From Acidimicrobiaceae bacterium (lineage in GTDB: Bacteria > Actinomycetota > Acidimicrobiia > Acidimicrobiales > Ilumatobacteraceae), in assembly GCA_002698945.1 (NCBI GenBank), contig NZZV01000015.1, positions 1-40,585 on the forward strand: a DNA stretch of 40,585 bases, given 5' to 3'. Under the pieces are notes generated by a model. It had not been told where the DNA came from, ran no database searches, and saw nothing but the letters and a program-made list of their open reading frames with translations. Of the stretch, positions 23,147 through 31,034 are shown in pieces; within the stretch, counting starts at the first letter, position 1, and the number at the start of each line of letters is the position of its first letter. A program made the position numbers and the translations under genes.

Positions 23147-23229
23147 GTCGGATGAGGTCAGACCCCAACCGACACACCCAGAACGCCCGCATCGCAGGAC
23201 AGGTCGGTTGGGGTCTGACCTCATCCGAC
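23147..23229. repeat. Family I intergenic hairpin, copy 3 (27-29-27 nt)
   Basis: Arms 23147-23173 and 23203-23229 are perfect 27-nt complements around a 29-nt loop. It differs from the 3983 copy at three arm positions (6, 7 and 19), each compensated in the opposite arm; the loops are unrelated. It lies between the rpsF promoter and the ABC exporter start (divergent genes). Confidence 0.9.
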
Positions 23230-23284
23230 AACCCGACCATCAACCGACGATGGGAGAGGTCGGCCCGGCTGGTAGAAACGCTCC

Positions 23285-25021
23285 GTGAGTCGAGCTCGGC
23301 GGTACACCCGTTTCGTCCGCGAACTCGTCGGCCTCCACCCGAAGTTGTTCGTGACGGCGGTGGCCGGCGCGTTCGTCTTCGCCCTGTTCACCGTCGCCTC
23401 CAGCATGGTGATCGAGTGGGTGATCGACGAAGTCGTCCTGCCGGCGTTCGAAGCCGACGGGGTCGCCACCCGCACCGTCGTCATCGGCTGCGCCCTGATC
23501 ATCGGCGTCGGCATCGTGCGCGCGACCGGCGTCGTCATCCGTCGCTCGTTCGCCGGCATGACCCAATGGCGCGTCGCCGAGACCCTCTCGAACCGTGTCA
23601 GCGACCGCTTCGTCCGCCAGCCCGCCAGCTGGCACCGCCGCCAGAGCGACGGTCAACTCGTCGCCCGCGCCGGCGTCGACGTCGAGACGACGATCAGCGC
23701 GCTCGCGCCGATCCCGTTCGCCGCCGGCACCGTGCTGCTCGTGTTCGTGTCGGCCGGCTACCTGCTCTACACCGATCTGGTCCTCGGTGCCGTGGCCGTC
23801 GCGATCTTCCCGGCCCTGATCATCCTCAACGTCATCTACCAGCACCGCGTCGACGCCCACTTCGATGCCGCCCAGCAGGCGCTCGGCGAGTTCTCCGGTG
23901 CGGTGCACGAGAGCTTCGAGGCGGTGCAGCTCGTCAAGGCCTACGGCGCCGGCGACCGTGAGACGCAGCGCCTGTCGACGATGGCGTCGAAGATCCGCGA
24001 CGCCCGGGTTCGTGCGGTCTACCTCCGCGGCACCTTCGAGGCGTTCCTCGAGTCGATCCCGTCCATCACCAACATCGGACTGGTCGTGCTCGGCGCGAGC
24101 CGGGTCCAGTCGGGCGAGCTGACGATCGGCGAACTGTCCGGGTTCATCTTCATGTTCACCCTGCTCGTGTTCCCGCTGCGCATCATCGGCTACGCGCTGT
24201 CGGAACTCCCCCACGCCGACGCCGGCTACCGCCGCGTCAAGGCGGTCCTCGACGAACCCCTCGATCCCGACCCGCGCGACACGATCGCGCACACGCACGG
24301 CGAGATCGCCGTCCGCCTCGATCGGGCGTCGTACACGTACCCCGGCGAGTCGACTCCGGTCGTCGCGGGCGCCGACCTGATCGTGCCCCGCGGCACCGTC
24401 ACCGCGATCGTCGGACCCACCGGCGCGGGGAAGAGCACGATGATCGACCTGATCGGAGGTGTGCTGGCACCGACGTCGGGCACCGTCGCGGTCACTCCGG
24501 GCGAGACCGCGATCGTGTTCCAGGAGGCGTTTCTGTTCGGGGGCACCGTGCGCGACAACGTCGCGGTCGGTCTCGACGTCACCGACGACCAGGTGTGGGA
24601 GGCGCTCCGCTGGGCGAGTGCCGACGACTTCGTCGGCACGCTCCCTGACGGCCTCGAGACGGCGGTCGGCGAACGCGGTGTCACGTTGAGCGGCGGTCAG
24701 CGGCAGCGTGTCGCACTCGCCCGTGCCCTCGTCCGTCGTCCGGCGCTGCTGCTCCTCGACGACACGACCTCCGCCCTCGACCCGTCGACCGAGATGACGG
24801 TGCTCGACAACCTGCGCTCCGCGCTCGGGAACACCACCGTCGTCATGGTCGCGTCCCGCCCGTCGACGATCGCACTCGCCGACGACGTCCTGTTCGTCGA
24901 GCAGGGCCGCATCCTCGACCACGGCAAGCACGAGCGGCTGATGCACGACGTCCCCGCCTACCGCGAGCTCGTCGAGGCGTTCGAGACCGACCGAACCGCG
25001 CCCGCCGGAGGTCCGGCATGA
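23285..25021 (+). CDS. ABC exporter half-transporter with degenerate catalytic site (heterodimer subunit A)
   Basis: 578 residues from GTG 23285 (TAGAAA box 6 nt upstream). Six transmembrane helices are followed by a nucleotide-binding domain: Walker A GPTGAGKST (377-385) and signature LSGGQRQR are intact, but Walker B ends LLLLDDTTSALD (Asp for the catalytic Glu) and the H-loop reads VASRPSTIA, lacking the switch His. These changes fit the degenerate-site subunit of a heterodimeric exporter such as TM287/288 or PatA. Its partner is the next gene, overlapping by 4 nt. Likely substrates are drugs or lipids; none can be assigned. Confidence 0.92.
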   Translation: MSRARRYTRFVRELVGLHPKLFVTAVAGAFVFALFTVASSMVIEWVIDEVVLPAFEADGVATRTVVIGCALIIGVGIVRATGVVIRRSFAGMTQWRVAETLSNRVSDRFVRQPASWHRRQSDGQLVARAGVDVETTISALAPIPFAAGTVLLVFVSAGYLLYTDLVLGAVAVAIFPALIILNVIYQHRVDAHFDAAQQALGEFSGAVHESFEAVQLVKAYGAGDRETQRLSTMASKIRDARVRAVYLRGTFEAFLESIPSITNIGLVVLGASRVQSGELTIGELSGFIFMFTLLVFPLRIIGYALSELPHADAGYRRVKAVLDEPLDPDPRDTIAHTHGEIAVRLDRASYTYPGESTPVVAGADLIVPRGTVTAIVGPTGAGKSTMIDLIGGVLAPTSGTVAVTPGETAIVFQEAFLFGGTVRDNVAVGLDVTDDQVWEALRWASADDFVGTLPDGLETAVGERGVTLSGGQRQRVALARALVRRPALLLLDDTTSALDPSTEMTVLDNLRSALGNTTVVMVASRPSTIALADDVLFVEQGRILDHGKHERLMHDVPAYRELVEAFETDRTAPAGGPA

Positions 25022-26844
25022 CCCACGGTGTGATGACCGAACCGATCGGGCGGTTCTCGGCCTCCGGCACGATCGGACGCGGACTGCAGGAGGCACCGGT
25101 ACTGCGCCAGGGCCTCGGCCTGACCTGGCTCCTCGCGGCCGTCGGCGCCGGCGGCCGCGTGATCGTCCCGATCGTGATCCAGCAGGCGATCGACCGCGGC
25201 ATCGACGACGGACCGTCCGGCTCCCTGTCCGACCTCAACGTCGACATGAGCTTCATCGCATGGTGTGCCGTCATCGGCGTGGTCGCCCAGCTGATCGCCG
25301 CCGTCTCGGCGCGCACCGCGATCGTCCGTCTCGGGGTGCGCAGCGAGCAGGCGCTCAACGACCTGCGCACCCGACTCATCAACCACATCCACCGGATCAG
25401 CCTCGCCGACCACAACGAGGAACGGCGCGGCGCGCTCGTGGCACGCACCACGAGCGACATCGAGACCCTCGCCGAGTTCTTCCGGTGGGGCGGCCTGTCA
25501 CTGCTGATCAACGGCACCCTCATGGTGATCGTCGCCGCCGTGATGCTCGCCTACAACTGGCTGCTGGCGCTGATCGCGATCGGCATCGCGATCCCGCTGT
25601 TCATCGTGCTCCAGGCCGTGCAGCGCCATCTCGTCAAGGCCTACGAGACCGCCCGACGGCGGGTCGGCGACATGCTCGGCTCGGTGAGTGAGCTGGTCAC
25701 CGGCGCCGAGACGATCCGTGCCTACGACGCCGGCGACATGCTGCTCGACCGCAACCGCGAGCTCGTCAAGAAGCGCTCCGACGCCAAGATCCGTGGCGGC
25801 ATCATCGGCGCGTTCCTGTTCCCCCTGGGTGAGGTGTTCTCGGTCGTCACGATCGCGACGATCGTCGCCGTCGGTGTGGGGATCGGCCCCACCGGCGGAC
25901 TCACATCCGGTGCGCTGATCGGCTTCATCTTCCTCACCTATCGGTTCCTCGAACCGATCGCCGAGTTCACCGAAGTGCTCGACCAGACCCAGACCGCCGT
26001 CGCCGGTCTGCGGCGTGTGCTCGGCGTGCTCGACATCCCGGTCGAACCGCCGCCGCCCGAGCACCCACGACCGCTGCCGGACGGCCGGCTCGACATCGAC
26101 ATCGACGATGTCACGTTCGCCTACCGCAGCCGCGGTGTGCGCACCGGCTCCGACGACGTCGTGCTCGAGCACATCTCGATCCACATCCCGGCCGGACAGC
26201 AGGTGGCCATGGTGGGAGCCACCGGCTCGGGCAAGACGACGCTCGGCCGGCTCATCGCCCGCATGGCCGACCCGATCGCCGGTGACATCCGCCTCGGCGG
26301 GGTGCCGCTCAATCAGATCGCCGACGCCGACCTGCGTTCCCGCCTCGTGGTCGTCGCCCAGGAACCGTTCCTGTTCGACGACTCGATCTACGCCAACGCC
26401 GCGTTCTCCACACCCGACATCGGACGCCGACGGGTCGAGCAGCTCGTCGACGAACTCGACATCCGCGACTGGATCGACTCGCTGCCCGACGGTCTCGACA
26501 CCCGGGTCGGCGAACGCGGCGATTCACTCTCGGCCGGAGAGCGACAGCTGGTCGCGCTCCTCCGGGCGGGCATTGCCGACCCCGACGTGTTGATCCTCGA
26601 CGAGGCGACCTCGTCGGTCGACGCACTCACCGAGGTGCGAACGTCACGCGCGCTGCAGCACCTCGCGGAGGGCCGCACGACGATCGCGATCGCGCACCGC
26701 CTGTCGACCGCCGCGCGCGCCGACCGGGTCCTGGTGCTCGACCACGGCCGCCTCGTCGAGGACGGCCACCACGACGAACTGCTGGCGGGTGACGGCCCCT
26801 ACCGCCGCCTCTACGACGCCTGGCTCGCCGCGACCACCACCTGA
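25018..26844 (+). CDS. ABC exporter half-transporter with consensus catalytic residues (heterodimer subunit B)
   Basis: 608 residues, ATG 25018 overlapping the preceding stop (ATGA). Six transmembrane helices, then Walker A GATGSGKTT, Walker B VLILDEATSSVD with catalytic Glu and H-loop AIAHRLSTA are canonical. Its signature is LSAGERQL rather than LSGGQ. Combined with subunit A, one site has an intact Walker A/B (this protein) plus intact LSGGQ (partner), while the other site is degenerate on both sides, the classic asymmetry. A hairpin element follows 7 nt after the stop. Confidence 0.93.
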   Translation: MTHGVMTEPIGRFSASGTIGRGLQEAPVLRQGLGLTWLLAAVGAGGRVIVPIVIQQAIDRGIDDGPSGSLSDLNVDMSFIAWCAVIGVVAQLIAAVSARTAIVRLGVRSEQALNDLRTRLINHIHRISLADHNEERRGALVARTTSDIETLAEFFRWGGLSLLINGTLMVIVAAVMLAYNWLLALIAIGIAIPLFIVLQAVQRHLVKAYETARRRVGDMLGSVSELVTGAETIRAYDAGDMLLDRNRELVKKRSDAKIRGGIIGAFLFPLGEVFSVVTIATIVAVGVGIGPTGGLTSGALIGFIFLTYRFLEPIAEFTEVLDQTQTAVAGLRRVLGVLDIPVEPPPPEHPRPLPDGRLDIDIDDVTFAYRSRGVRTGSDDVVLEHISIHIPAGQQVAMVGATGSGKTTLGRLIARMADPIAGDIRLGGVPLNQIADADLRSRLVVVAQEPFLFDDSIYANAAFSTPDIGRRRVEQLVDELDIRDWIDSLPDGLDTRVGERGDSLSAGERQLVALLRAGIADPDVLILDEATSSVDALTEVRTSRALQHLAEGRTTIAIAHRLSTAARADRVLVLDHGRLVEDGHHDELLAGDGPYRRLYDAWLAATTT

Positions 26845-26850
26845 CCAGCT

Positions 26851-26935
26851 ACAAGAAGGGGTCAGGCACCTTCTGGCAGATCAGCGCTCGACGGTCGCAG
26901 GGCTTGCCGCCAGAAGGTGCCTGACCCCTACTTGT
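26851..26935. repeat. Family I-like hairpin, copy 4 (27-31-27 nt)
   Basis: Arms 26851-26877 and 26909-26935 pair over 27 nt with one A-A mismatch around a 31-nt loop; total 85 nt. The core ggggtcaggcaccttctggc differs from copies 1 and 3 but keeps a ggtcag...cc pattern. It lies between the ABC exporter and fdxA, both on the plus strand. Confidence 0.85.
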
Positions 26936-27045
26936 CGGTGCCGTCGCGAAGCACGGGTGAGGGTCGTCCTCGTTTGGGTGGTGGGTGGCGCGGGTACGGC
27001 GTTGACGTCAGCGATCCGGAAGCGATCCGAGAGAGGAACCTCGCC

Positions 27046-27384
27046 ATGGCCGAGCCGTACGTCATCACATCACCGTGCATCGACACCAAGGACAAAGCCT
27101 GCGTGGAGGTGTGTCCGGTGCAGTGCATCTACGAGATCCGCGACGGCAAGCTCGTCTCCGAGTTCCCCGACGGTGAGGTCGCCAACGAGCACCAGCCGCA
27201 CCCCGACCTCCAGCACCTGCACGGCGACTCGATGCTGTACATCAACCCCGACGAGTGCACGGCGTGCGACGCGTGCATGCCGGTGTGCCCGGTCGACGCG
27301 ATCTTTCCCGGCGATCAGGTGCCCGACGACGAGACCGAGTTCATCGACGTCAACCGGTTCGTCTTCGCCGAAGCGACCGCCTGA
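27046..27384 (+). CDS. fdxA: 7Fe (3Fe-4S/4Fe-4S) ferredoxin
   Basis: 112 residues from ATG 27046, with ribosome binding site gagagagg about 7 nt upstream. Cluster ligands: Cys11, Cys19, Cys23 and Cys27 (SPCIDTKDKACVEVCPVQC), then Cys71, Cys74, Cys77 and Cys81 (CTACDACMPVCP). The pattern matches FdxA, a low-potential electron carrier in the cytosol that can serve P450s or oxidoreductases. Compared with classical FdxA, about 30 extra residues (IRDGKLVSEFPDGEVANEHQ onwards) separate the two motifs. Single-gene unit, with a tandem-hairpin terminator after it. Confidence 0.93.
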   Translation: MAEPYVITSPCIDTKDKACVEVCPVQCIYEIRDGKLVSEFPDGEVANEHQPHPDLQHLHGDSMLYINPDECTACDACMPVCPVDAIFPGDQVPDDETEFIDVNRFVFAEATA

Positions 27385-27420
27385 CGCTTCGAGCGTCGGC
27401 TCGTGCCGCCACCGGCACGA
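27383..27420. terminator. Tandem hairpins between fdxA and the DUF192 gene
   Basis: gacgct/agcgtc (27383-27388 with 27392-27397) and tcgtgccg/cggcacga (27401-27408 with 27413-27420) are both perfect. The second touches the stop codon of the convergent gene at 27421, so both genes can use it. Confidence 0.6.
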
Positions 27421-28083
27421 TCATGGGCACGACAGGTCGGTGAGTTCGAGGCGACTGCCCGGTCCGACGCCCAGCTCCCCGAAGTCGCCCTGGGTCGTCT
27501 CGATCGCGATCGAGAAGTCGGCCGCGGTCGGATACACCGGACACGGATCGGCAGTGCACGGCTCCATGTCGAATGCGTCGAGGAACGTCCCCTGATCGTC
27601 GAAGAAGGCGATCGACAGCGGCAACAACGTGTTCTTCATCCAGAACGTCCCGGTGTGCGGCGCCGGGTACACGAACGCCATGCCGTCACCGTCGCCGAGA
27701 TCGGTGACCCCCATCAGACCCTGGCGTCGTGTGTCGGCCGTGTCGGCGAGCCACAGGCACACGTCGCACACCTCGCCGTCCGCCGCGGTGACGGTCGCTG
27801 CCACGAGTTCGTAACCCGACGGGGTGACCGGTGGGTCGGCGTCGAGTTCGGGCGCGCTCGACACGACGCTCGGCAGAGAGTCGTCCGTCGCGGACGGCGC
27901 AGACGTGACGTTCGGGGTCGTGGTGGACCTGGCGGTCGTGGTGGGAGCGATGGATGTGGTGGTCGTCGAGTCCGTGGCGGGCGTCGCGACCGGGGCCACA
28001 TCGCCGACCGCACCACCATCGTCGCCCGACGAGCACGCGGCGAGGCACGCGAGCAGCAGGGTGGTCACGATCGCCGTGCGCAT
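27421..28083 (-). CDS. DUF192 lipoprotein
   Basis: 220 residues from ATG 28083, the start of a lipoprotein signal (MRTAIVTTLLLACLAAC, Cys17 lipidated); the longer frame upstream reads through the repeat array. A Thr/Ser-rich linker (about 35-75) precedes the DUF192 domain: VCLWLADTADTRRQGLMGVTDLGDGDGMAFVY, FWMKNTLLPLSIAFFD and the final IAIETTQGDFGELGVGPGSRLEL. DUF192 proteins are small beta-rich periplasmic or surface proteins of unknown function. Its promoter region contains a nine-unit hairpin array. Confidence 0.88.
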   Translation of the reverse strand: MRTAIVTTLLLACLAACSSGDDGGAVGDVAPVATPATDSTTTTSIAPTTTARSTTTPNVTSAPSATDDSLPSVVSSAPELDADPPVTPSGYELVAATVTAADGEVCDVCLWLADTADTRRQGLMGVTDLGDGDGMAFVYPAPHTGTFWMKNTLLPLSIAFFDDQGTFLDAFDMEPCTADPCPVYPTAADFSIAIETTQGDFGELGVGPGSRLELTDLSCP

Positions 28084-28091
28084 CCGCACCG

Positions 28092-28097
28092 ACACTA
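28092..28097 (-). promoter_or_regulatory. Candidate leaderless -10 box for the DUF192 gene
   Basis: TAGTGT on the minus strand ends 8 nt before ATG 28083. It lies between the gene and the array, so the array is upstream of the predicted transcription start. Confidence 0.5.
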
Positions 28098-28142
28098 CGG
28101 CCCGGGCCCGCCATCGTCCCATCACGCCCGCCCCCACCAAAG

Positions 28143-28877
28143 ATCTCGGCGGCTCCAGTTCCAGATCCCGCAACCACAGCCACCCAGAACCCGGCACTAC
28201 CCAGCACACCCCAAGATCTCGGCGGCGGCAGTCCCGAGTTCCGTTACCACAGCCACCGAGAAACCCGCACCACCCCGGCGCGGCGACATCCGGCGAACTC
28301 GAGCCGGCCGGCTTCCAACGAGCCACCAGCCCGCACACCCAACATCTCGGCGGCGGCAGCCCCGAAATTCGCAACCACAGCCACCGAGAAACCCCACACG
28401 ACCCGCACACCCAACATCTCGGCGACCACAGGCCCGAATTTCACCACCACAGCCGCCGAGAAACCCCACCCCGGCGCGGGACATCCGGCGAACTCGAGCC
28501 GGCCGGCTTCCAACAAGCCACCAGCCCGCACACCCGAGATCTCGGCGGCGCTCGGCCCGAAATCCGCAACCACAGCCACCGAGAACCCCCACACCACCCG
28601 CACACCCAACATCTCGGCGGCGTCAGCCCCCAAAGTTCGCCACCACAGCCACCGAGAAAACCCCACACCCAGCCTGCGCACCCAAGATCTCGGCGGCGCT
28701 CGGCCCGAAATCCGCAACCACAGCCGCCGAGAAACCCCACACCACCGGCACACCCGGGATCTCGGCGGCGCTCGGCCCGAAATCCGCAACCACAGCCACC
28801 GAGAAACCCCACACCACCGGCACACCCGGCATCTCGTCGGCCACAGGCCCAAAATTCGCCACCACCGCCACCGAGAA
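28143..28877. repeat. Tandem array of nine hairpin repeats, unit about 72 nt
   Basis: Units begin (atctcggcggc) at 28143, 28216, 28344, 28416, 28539, 28611, 28687, 28759 and 28831. Spacing is 72, 73 or 76 nt except at two places (128 and 123 nt) where the same extra segment of about 52 nt is inserted. Each unit is a 9-bp stem (ctcggcggc with gcc[a/g]ccgag), a loop of about 27 nt varying between units around a conserved aaccaca, and a linker rich in cccacacc. It fills the gap between divergent genes. No coding sequence is supported in it, although period 72 keeps frames open on both strands. Confidence 0.9.
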
Positions 28878-28910
28878 ACTCCTGCGTCGCCGGACGGGTC
28901 GGGGAGCACC

Positions 28911-28916
28911 TATCGT
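28911..28916 (+). promoter_or_regulatory. Candidate leaderless -10 box for the small zinc-ribbon gene
   Basis: TATCGT ends 7 nt before ATG 28924, just outside the repeat array. Confidence 0.5.
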
Positions 28917-28923
28917 CGGCGGC

Positions 28924-29103
28924 ATGACGAGTTCGCTCATCTGTGAGTCGTGCGGCGGCGACGCCGAGCAGCTCCACCCGGTCCGTCGCAAGTACGTGAC
29001 CGTCGGATCGTGGGACCAGGAGGCGAGCGAGCGGGTGGTCGACGAGGTCGAGCACTGGTGCTTCGCCTGTCTCACCCACTATCCGCACGAACCCGCGGTG
29101 TAG
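28924..29103 (+). CDS. Small zinc-ribbon-like protein
   Basis: 59 residues. Two Cys pairs, CESC (about 7-10) and CFAC (about 47-50), fit a single zinc-binding ribbon. The intervening sequence (QLHPVRRKYVTVGSWDQEASERVVDEVEHW) is beta/alpha-like. I recognise no named family. A TATCGT box 7 nt before the ATG supports it as a real leaderless gene. It lies between the array and a lipoprotein gene. Confidence 0.6.
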   Translation: MTSSLICESCGGDAEQLHPVRRKYVTVGSWDQEASERVVDEVEHWCFACLTHYPHEPAV

Positions 29104-29208
29104 TGACGCGCCCGGTGGGGTGCATCCCGGGAACCGACGTGGCACGGCGAGCGTCAGATCGCCACTCCGCCCGATGCGGAGCACCCCCAGCCACGAAAGG
29201 ACCCACCC

Positions 29209-29664
29209 ATGAACCTCCCCACGCTCCGCCGTGTCCGCCGCCTCGCTGCGCCGACGCTGATCGGTGCCCTCGCGCTGACGGCGTGCGGGTCGTCCGACGA
29301 CGAGCAGGTCGACAGCGACCCGGTGTCGACCACCATTCCCGGCGCGGCCGGCGACACGTGCCTCGAAGGCGCCGCCGACTGCGACGACACCGCCGCGCCC
29401 GCCGACGGCGGTGACCCCGACGCCGTCGACGAAGGCGAGTTCATCCGTGAGGCGGAAGGGCTGCTCGGCGTCGCCGAGTCGGAACTGCCTGACGACGTGC
29501 GCGTCGCCCGCCGCGGTGACGAGTCGTTCGCGCTGACCGAGGACTATGTGATCGGCCGGATCACCGTCGAGCTCGACGACACCGACGGCAGCGGCTACCG
29601 CGTCGTGACCGCCACCGTCGAGCTGACGGAGGGTCCCCAGACCTTCGAACTCACGCCGGGCTGA
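29209..29664 (+). CDS. Small secreted lipoprotein, function unknown
   Basis: 151 residues with ribosome binding site gaaagga. The signal peptide (LAAPTLIGALALTAC) has a lipobox Cys near residue 26, followed by an acidic, Cys-containing linker. The C-terminal half (FIREAEGLLGVAESELPDDVRV, ESFALTEDYVIGRITVELDD, YRVVTATVEL) loosely resembles the I78 peptidase-inhibitor fold, whose core is an xTxDYxxxRLNVxxD motif; the match is weak and I do not assign it. Confidence 0.7.
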   Translation: MNLPTLRRVRRLAAPTLIGALALTACGSSDDEQVDSDPVSTTIPGAAGDTCLEGAADCDDTAAPADGGDPDAVDEGEFIREAEGLLGVAESELPDDVRVARRGDESFALTEDYVIGRITVELDDTDGSGYRVVTATVELTEGPQTFELTPG

Positions 29665-29770
29665 CCACGGTCGAACGCCGGCGAGGTCCCGTCATCTGCT
29701 TGCGCGTCATACCACCGTGAGGGTGGTCACCGATGCTCCGGCAGACGACTCCTCGGCCCAGCTGTTGGTG

Positions 29771-29789
29771 CCGGCCCGAAGGGGGGCCG
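29771..29789. terminator. Possible terminator between convergent genes
   Basis: cggccc (29772-29777) pairs with gggccg (29784-29789) around a 6-nt loop. It lies in the 134-nt gap between the lipoprotein and acuI-like stops. The stem is short and there is no T-tract. Confidence 0.35.
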
Positions 29790-29798
29790 ACCACCTCG

Positions 29799-30788
29799 TC
29801 AGGGGCGGAGCGCGACGACGCTGCGGCCTCGGGCCTGACCGGCGAGGATGTCGGCGAGCACCGTGTCGAGGTCGTCGAGGGTGACGTCGTGCCCGATCGC
29901 GTTCAGGTTCGACGGCTTCAGGTCGGAGCCGATCCGAGCCCACGCCGACCGGCGGCGCTCGATGTCCATCTCGACCGAGTCGATCCCGAGCAGGTTGACG
30001 CCGCGCAGGATGAACGGCAGCACCGTCGTCGACAAGCCGGCCCCGCCGGTGAGGCCGCTGGCGGCGACCGAGCCGCCGTAGTGCACCTGCTTGAGCACGT
30101 TGGCGAGGGTCACGCCGCCGACACAGTCGACGGCGCCGGCCCAACGCGTCGATTCGAGCGGACGCTTCGATTCCTCGGACAACTCGCCGCGATCGACGAT
30201 GTCGGCCGCGCCGAGCCCGCGAAGGAAGTCGGCGGCGTCCGGCTTGCCGGTGCTGGCGACGACCTCGTAGCCGAGGTTCGCGAGGATGTCGACCGCGGTC
30301 GACCCGACGCCACCGGTCGCGCCGGTCACGAGCACCGGTCCGCCGTCGGGCACGACGCCGTGGTCCTGGAGCGCGATCACCGACAGTGCAGCGGTGAACC
30401 CGCCCGTGCCGACCACCATCGCGTCGCGCAGCGACAACCCCTCGGGCAACGCCACCAACCAGTCGGCCGGAACACGTGCGAACTCGGCGTAACCGCCGTG
30501 GCGGGCGACGCCGATGCCGTAGCCGTGGGCGATCACTTCGGTGCCGGCCGGCATCCCGGGTGCGTCCTCGAGCAGGACCCCGCTCAAGTCGATGCCTGGG
30601 ACGATCGGCGAGATCCGGGCGACCTTGCCCGACGGTGTCGAGGCCAGCCCGTCTTTGTAGTTCACGCTCGACCAGTGCACTTCGACCAGCACGCCGTCGC
30701 CTGGAAGGTCATCGGTGTTGAGCGTGGTCACGCCGCGCTCGGTCGACTCGCCGTCGGTGATCGCCTGAAACGCCCGGAACTCCGTCAT
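29799..30788 (-). CDS. MDR-family acrylyl-CoA/quinone reductase (AcuI/YhdH-like)
   Basis: 329 residues from ATG 30788; GTG 30797 is possible, but a TACGGT box 7 nt before the ATG favours the shorter form. SSVNYKDGLA, SPIVPGIDLSGVL and the NADPH-binding VLVTGATGGVGSTAVDIL are diagnostic of the AcuI/YhdH branch of zinc-free medium-chain reductases, which reduce acrylyl-CoA to propionyl-CoA using NADPH. No zinc ligands are visible, as expected. Single gene, with tandem palindromes upstream of its promoter. Confidence 0.88.
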   Translation of the reverse strand: MTEFRAFQAITDGESTERGVTTLNTDDLPGDGVLVEVHWSSVNYKDGLASTPSGKVARISPIVPGIDLSGVLLEDAPGMPAGTEVIAHGYGIGVARHGGYAEFARVPADWLVALPEGLSLRDAMVVGTGGFTAALSVIALQDHGVVPDGGPVLVTGATGGVGSTAVDILANLGYEVVASTGKPDAADFLRGLGAADIVDRGELSEESKRPLESTRWAGAVDCVGGVTLANVLKQVHYGGSVAASGLTGGAGLSTTVLPFILRGVNLLGIDSVEMDIERRRSAWARIGSDLKPSNLNAIGHDVTLDDLDTVLADILAGQARGRSVVALRP

Positions 30789-30795
30789 GCCCGCC

Positions 30796-30801
30796 ACCGT
30801 A
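30796..30801 (-). promoter_or_regulatory. Candidate leaderless -10 box for the AcuI-like gene
   Basis: TACGGT on the minus strand ends 7 nt before ATG 30788. Confidence 0.5.
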
Positions 30802-30853
30802 CCGACCCGGGTCGCTGACGTTCCTGTCGCACCGCTCGGCCGCCACGCCCGGC

Positions 30854-31019
30854 CCGGACGTACAGGCGATTAAATCCACTGCATGTCCACTGGTGGACGT
30901 ACAGGCGATTTAATCCACCACGCGTCCGGGGACGCAGCCCGGCCCGGACGTACAGGCGATTAAATCCACTGCATGTCCACCGGTGGACGTACAGGCGATT
31001 TAATCCACCAGGCGTCCGG
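30854..31019. repeat. Family II palindrome, two tandem 76-nt copies (period 90)
   Basis: Copies at 30854-30929 and 30944-31019. Each is a 37-nt half, a 2-nt centre and a second 37-nt half. The halves are complementary in three blocks, ccggacg, gattaaatc and gtccac (centre gtccaccggtggac), separated by unpaired 7- and 8-nt stretches of equal length on both sides. They occupy the 246-nt gap upstream of the AcuI-like gene. Related copies are at 35806-35931. Confidence 0.88.
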
Positions 31020-31034
31020 GGGCAGGGGCTGGAA

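Noticed and set aside
28143-28877. CRISPR array
   Set aside because: Repeated units are about 47 nt plus linker, both stem and linker are conserved, spacer-like parts recur between units, and no cas gene is present.
27403-29184. Long overlapping reading frames through the repeat array on both strands
   Set aside because: They exist because the 72-nt period is a multiple of three; products are Pro/His/Arg- or Gly/Cys-rich repeats without a fold. Only the short real genes at its edges (28083 minus, 28924 plus) are kept.
29209-29664. I78 peptidase inhibitor
   Set aside because: Only a loose TEDYVIGRITVELD similarity; the expected flanking residues and the terminal Cys-Gly are missing.
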